A DNA stretch of 64,000 nt from JAJTFA01 sp051715425 (lineage in GTDB: Bacteria > Bacteroidota > Bacteroidia > UKL13-3): NCBI GenBank assembly GCA_051715425.1, contig JBPXJS010000052.1, forward strand, positions 1 to 64,000. The letters are read 5' to 3'. The notes beneath the pieces were generated by a model, which saw only the letters and a list, made by a program, of their open reading frames with translations, searched no databases and had not been told where the DNA came from. Positions 62,176 through 64,000 of the stretch are shown in pieces (the first letter of the stretch is position 1; every line of letters starts with the position of its first letter). Both the position numbers and the translations under genes were made by a program.

Positions 62176-62210
62176 AAAGAGGCTGTTTCATCACCTGAAA
62201 CAGCCTCTTT
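62176..62210. terminator. Bidirectional terminator between convergent genes
   Basis: AAAGAGGCTGTTTC pairs perfectly with GAAACAGCCTCTTT (14 bp) around a 7-nt loop, flanked by A and T runs. It ends the outer-membrane protein gene and, on the other strand, the lipoprotein gene. Confidence 0.9.
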
Positions 62211-62228
62211 AAATGCGAGAGAAATATT

Positions 62229-62810
62229 TTAGTCTTCTGTTACTGTTGCCTCTATATTGAAACCTATGGTAGCAGTAAGATAAGTAGTTTTTGTTATTGG
62301 TGCATCGTTGGTAAAATCAAAAGAGAAGTTAAAATATTTCTCGTTGATATATGGCCAGATATCGTAACCATTGGCATCGGTGCTGGTAGTATTCACAGTA
62401 AAAGTGGTTAATCCATCTTTCATATTGTTTATCTGACCAATGAGCACATTGCTTCCTGTCCCGGCAACCGCATAAAAAGATGCTACATCTTTAAGGAAAT
62501 TAAAGTTTGGCATACCACTATCCACCCTAAACGTGATGGTTTTAACCCTGAATGATTGAATCTGATCTTTACTCAGGTTCTTTTGGGTTCCTATAATAGA
62601 ATCCACATTTACATATACATTCTTCAGGTGAATTTTTACGGTTTGTCCTGATACACTGGTGGTATCAATTTTCATCGCAAACGAAGGGCTGTTGTATCCA
62701 ACATTTACAGGTATTTTGGTGATGTTTTCCAGGGCATTCTTATCACATGAGGAAAGAAGCATCATAACCGCAAATGCAGCGGATAAAAATTTAACGGTTT
62801 GGGTTTTCAT
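62229..62810 (-). CDS. Lipoprotein of unknown function
   Basis: The 193-aa protein has a lipoprotein signal peptide ending in the lipobox LLSSC at residues 17-21, so it should be lipid-anchored after the Cys. The rest is beta-rich with FRVKTITFRVDSGMPNFNFL and GQINNMKDGLTTFTVNTTS. I cannot assign a family. It has an exact -7 box 19 nt upstream and is a single-gene unit. Confidence 0.75.
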   Translation of the reverse strand: MKTQTVKFLSAAFAVMMLLSSCDKNALENITKIPVNVGYNSPSFAMKIDTTSVSGQTVKIHLKNVYVNVDSIIGTQKNLSKDQIQSFRVKTITFRVDSGMPNFNFLKDVASFYAVAGTGSNVLIGQINNMKDGLTTFTVNTTSTDANGYDIWPYINEKYFNFSFDFTNDAPITKTTYLTATIGFNIEATVTED

Positions 62811-62829
62811 AGTTAATGAGTTGGGTTGA

Positions 62830-62837
62830 CAAAACTA
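62830..62837 (-). promoter_or_regulatory. -7 box of the lipoprotein gene
   Basis: The minus strand reads TAGTTTTG, an exact TAnnTTTG match, 19 nt before the ATG at 62810. A TTTG lies only 11 bp upstream of the box, so the -33 element is uncertain. Confidence 0.5.
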
Positions 62838-62916
62838 ACAAATATTTGCAAAGATTAGGTATTTGTCTTTGTTGATAAGCGTGAATATGATTAAAATACC
62901 GGAATCGGGGTACTTG

Positions 62917-64000
62917 TTATCGGCCGCCCAGTTGCTGATAACGTTGCATACAAGCCTGTGCTTCGTTTGTTTTGCCTTGTTTATTAAATACTTCGGCCAG
63001 CAGCAGATAAGCGGCTCCATAATTCTGATTAAGAGAAAGGGCAAGTAAGAGGTTATCCTCCGCCTTTTTGTTATTCCCTGAATTATAATAGCCCAATGCA
63101 ATACTGTAATACAAATCCGGAATAGATCCCCCACCACGTTTTACAGCAAACTCCAGGTACTTTAATCCACCGGCAAAATCCCCTTTCTGATAAAGAGCCA
63201 TCCCCGAGTAATAATAGGCATCGGCATAATTAAACTTAAAGCTGTTGGCCTTTTTAAAAAACTCAAGCGCCTTATCATAGTTTCTGTTAATATTTAACTC
63301 AACCAGACCTAAACCCGACCATGCCATATAATTTTCAGGAAAAAGTTCGATGGCTTTGTTAAAATTTTTGACAGCTTCTGATGCATTTCCTAAAGAAAGG
63401 TATGATTGTCCGAGCATCCTGAAAGTTTCTTCATCTTTGGGATTATATGCGGCTGCCTGATTAAAAAACAAGGCTGCCGTATCAAACTTGCGCTGATCAA
63501 AAGCCTGATATCCGGAAGGCATAAAACTGTTCTCTCTTTTTACAACAGCGGCAAGAGGTACCCCATCTGCCTCGATGGTATGAATAGTTCCCTTTGGAGG
63601 AAACGAGCCATTATCCAGCTCTTTAGATGAATACGTGCGCGAAGTAATAATGGCATAATCCCAGGGTGTGCGTTGCTCTTCGTACTCCCTGAGCCACCGA
63701 AACTCCATATTGGGATTTGTTTTACCTGTATAATAAGAGGCCGTTAATGGCTCATTATTAATTCCCACCACCACTTTTGCAGAAGGCTCTTTATTTACAA
63801 GCCATTCGGCAGCAGCCCGGCATGAGTTGGAATAATAATCCATTTCATATTTCCCATAAGCAGCTTTTGTGCCACCGGATATATGGTTAAAATAAACACA
63901 CTCATTCGGGTGATTTTTTATCATCCATGAAAGAGGTAATGCACACAGACCCATCACCGCAAGCAACGGAAGGTATTGTGCCATGCGGTTTTTAAGAAGG
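62917..64000 (-). CDS. Membrane glycosyltransferase-like protein with C-terminal TPR repeats (partial, N-terminus outside window)
   Basis: The minus-strand frame stays open to base 64000, so the N-terminal part is missing and a start at the internal ATG 63984 is unlikely. The visible part begins with a hydrophobic segment (LPLLAVMGLCALPLSWMI) and then NECVYFNHISGGTKAAYGKY and EMDYYSNSCRAAAEWL, which resemble the C-terminal region of PMT/GT-C glycosyltransferases of Bacteroidota. About six TPR units follow from the middle onward (such as GQSYLSLGNASEAVKNFNKA). Identification as a glycosyltransferase rests on resemblance to this tail only. Confidence 0.7.
   Translation of the reverse strand, partial: LLKNRMAQYLPLLAVMGLCALPLSWMIKNHPNECVYFNHISGGTKAAYGKYEMDYYSNSCRAAAEWLVNKEPSAKVVVGINNEPLTASYYTGKTNPNMEFRWLREYEEQRTPWDYAIITSRTYSSKELDNGSFPPKGTIHTIEADGVPLAAVVKRENSFMPSGYQAFDQRKFDTAALFFNQAAAYNPKDEETFRMLGQSYLSLGNASEAVKNFNKAIELFPENYMAWSGLGLVELNINRNYDKALEFFKKANSFKFNYADAYYYSGMALYQKGDFAGGLKYLEFAVKRGGGSIPDLYYSIALGYYNSGNNKKAEDNLLLALSLNQNYGAAYLLLAEVFNKQGKTNEAQACMQRYQQLGGR

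Overview
The window is a piece of a Bacteroidota (Bacteroidetes) chromosome. The evidence is a full-length SprA, the outer-membrane translocon of the type IX secretion system (T9SS), several secreted proteins with T9SS C-terminal sorting domains, a short MenE-type ligase, an IPExxxVDY-family protein next to pyk, and the phylum-specific promoter signature (TTTG at -33, TAnnTTTG at -7) in front of many genes. Shine-Dalgarno sites are mostly absent and GTG/TTG starts are common, including TTG for both ruvA and sprA. The base composition looks uniform, and I see no insertion sequence, prophage, CRISPR array or integrase. I cannot name the genus.

Layout. 1-1.5 kb: the start of a large secreted adhesin-like gene that runs off the left edge. 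1.6-4 kb: RidA, a threonine-synthase-like PLP enzyme and an ACC deaminase/D-cysteine desulfhydrase-like enzyme. 4-7 kb: a GT-C glycosyltransferase and a GH73/LysM peptidoglycan hydrolase. 7-10 kb: a small membrane protein, DsbD and GmhA. 10-12.2 kb: a T9SS-exported repeat protein and an almost gene-free 580-bp stretch. 12.2-22.2 kb: an MsbA-like ABC exporter, a MORN-type protein, ruvA and the 7.2-kb sprA. 22.3-28.1 kb: a HAD phosphatase, a CAT-anticodon tRNA, a small membrane protein, a fused 2-oxoacid dehydrogenase E1, a tandem universal stress protein and a cation/proton antiporter. This block is bounded by two related short-repeat arrays. 28.2-32.1 kb: trmB, a DUF456 protein, menE, a DUF2795 protein and a Fic-fold regulator with a degenerate catalytic motif.

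32.3-36.1 kb holds a compact four-gene operon: UbiA prenyltransferase, type III polyketide synthase, methyltransferase and flavoprotein oxidoreductase. It is the best candidate in the window for an undescribed pathway, and it predicts a prenylated, methylated phenolic lipid or quinone. 36.2-40 kb: a response regulator, a TPR histidine kinase and a TPR protein. 40-46.1 kb: the translation operon rplM-rpsI-rpsB-tsf-pyrH-frr, followed by an AsmA-like/GT51 transglycosylase fusion. 46.2-51 kb: a Kazal-domain secreted protein, pyk and an IPExxxVDY protein, divergent from acpP-fabF-rnc. 51-58.2 kb: an outer-membrane protein and two halves of a heterodisulfide-reductase-like electron-transfer pair, separated by three secreted-protein genes. 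58.2-64 kb: tRNA-Phe, ruvX, def, a long-chain acyl-CoA ligase, an outer-membrane protein, a lipoprotein and the C-terminal part of a glycosyltransferase/TPR protein that runs off the right edge.

Most of the window is housekeeping: translation, fatty-acid synthesis, cell-wall growth and secretion. The lineage-specific content is the T9SS cargo, the polyketide operon, the pseudo-Fic regulator and the repeat arrays. A recurring feature is a -7-like box only 4-10 nt before the start codon, which predicts many leaderless or nearly leaderless mRNAs.
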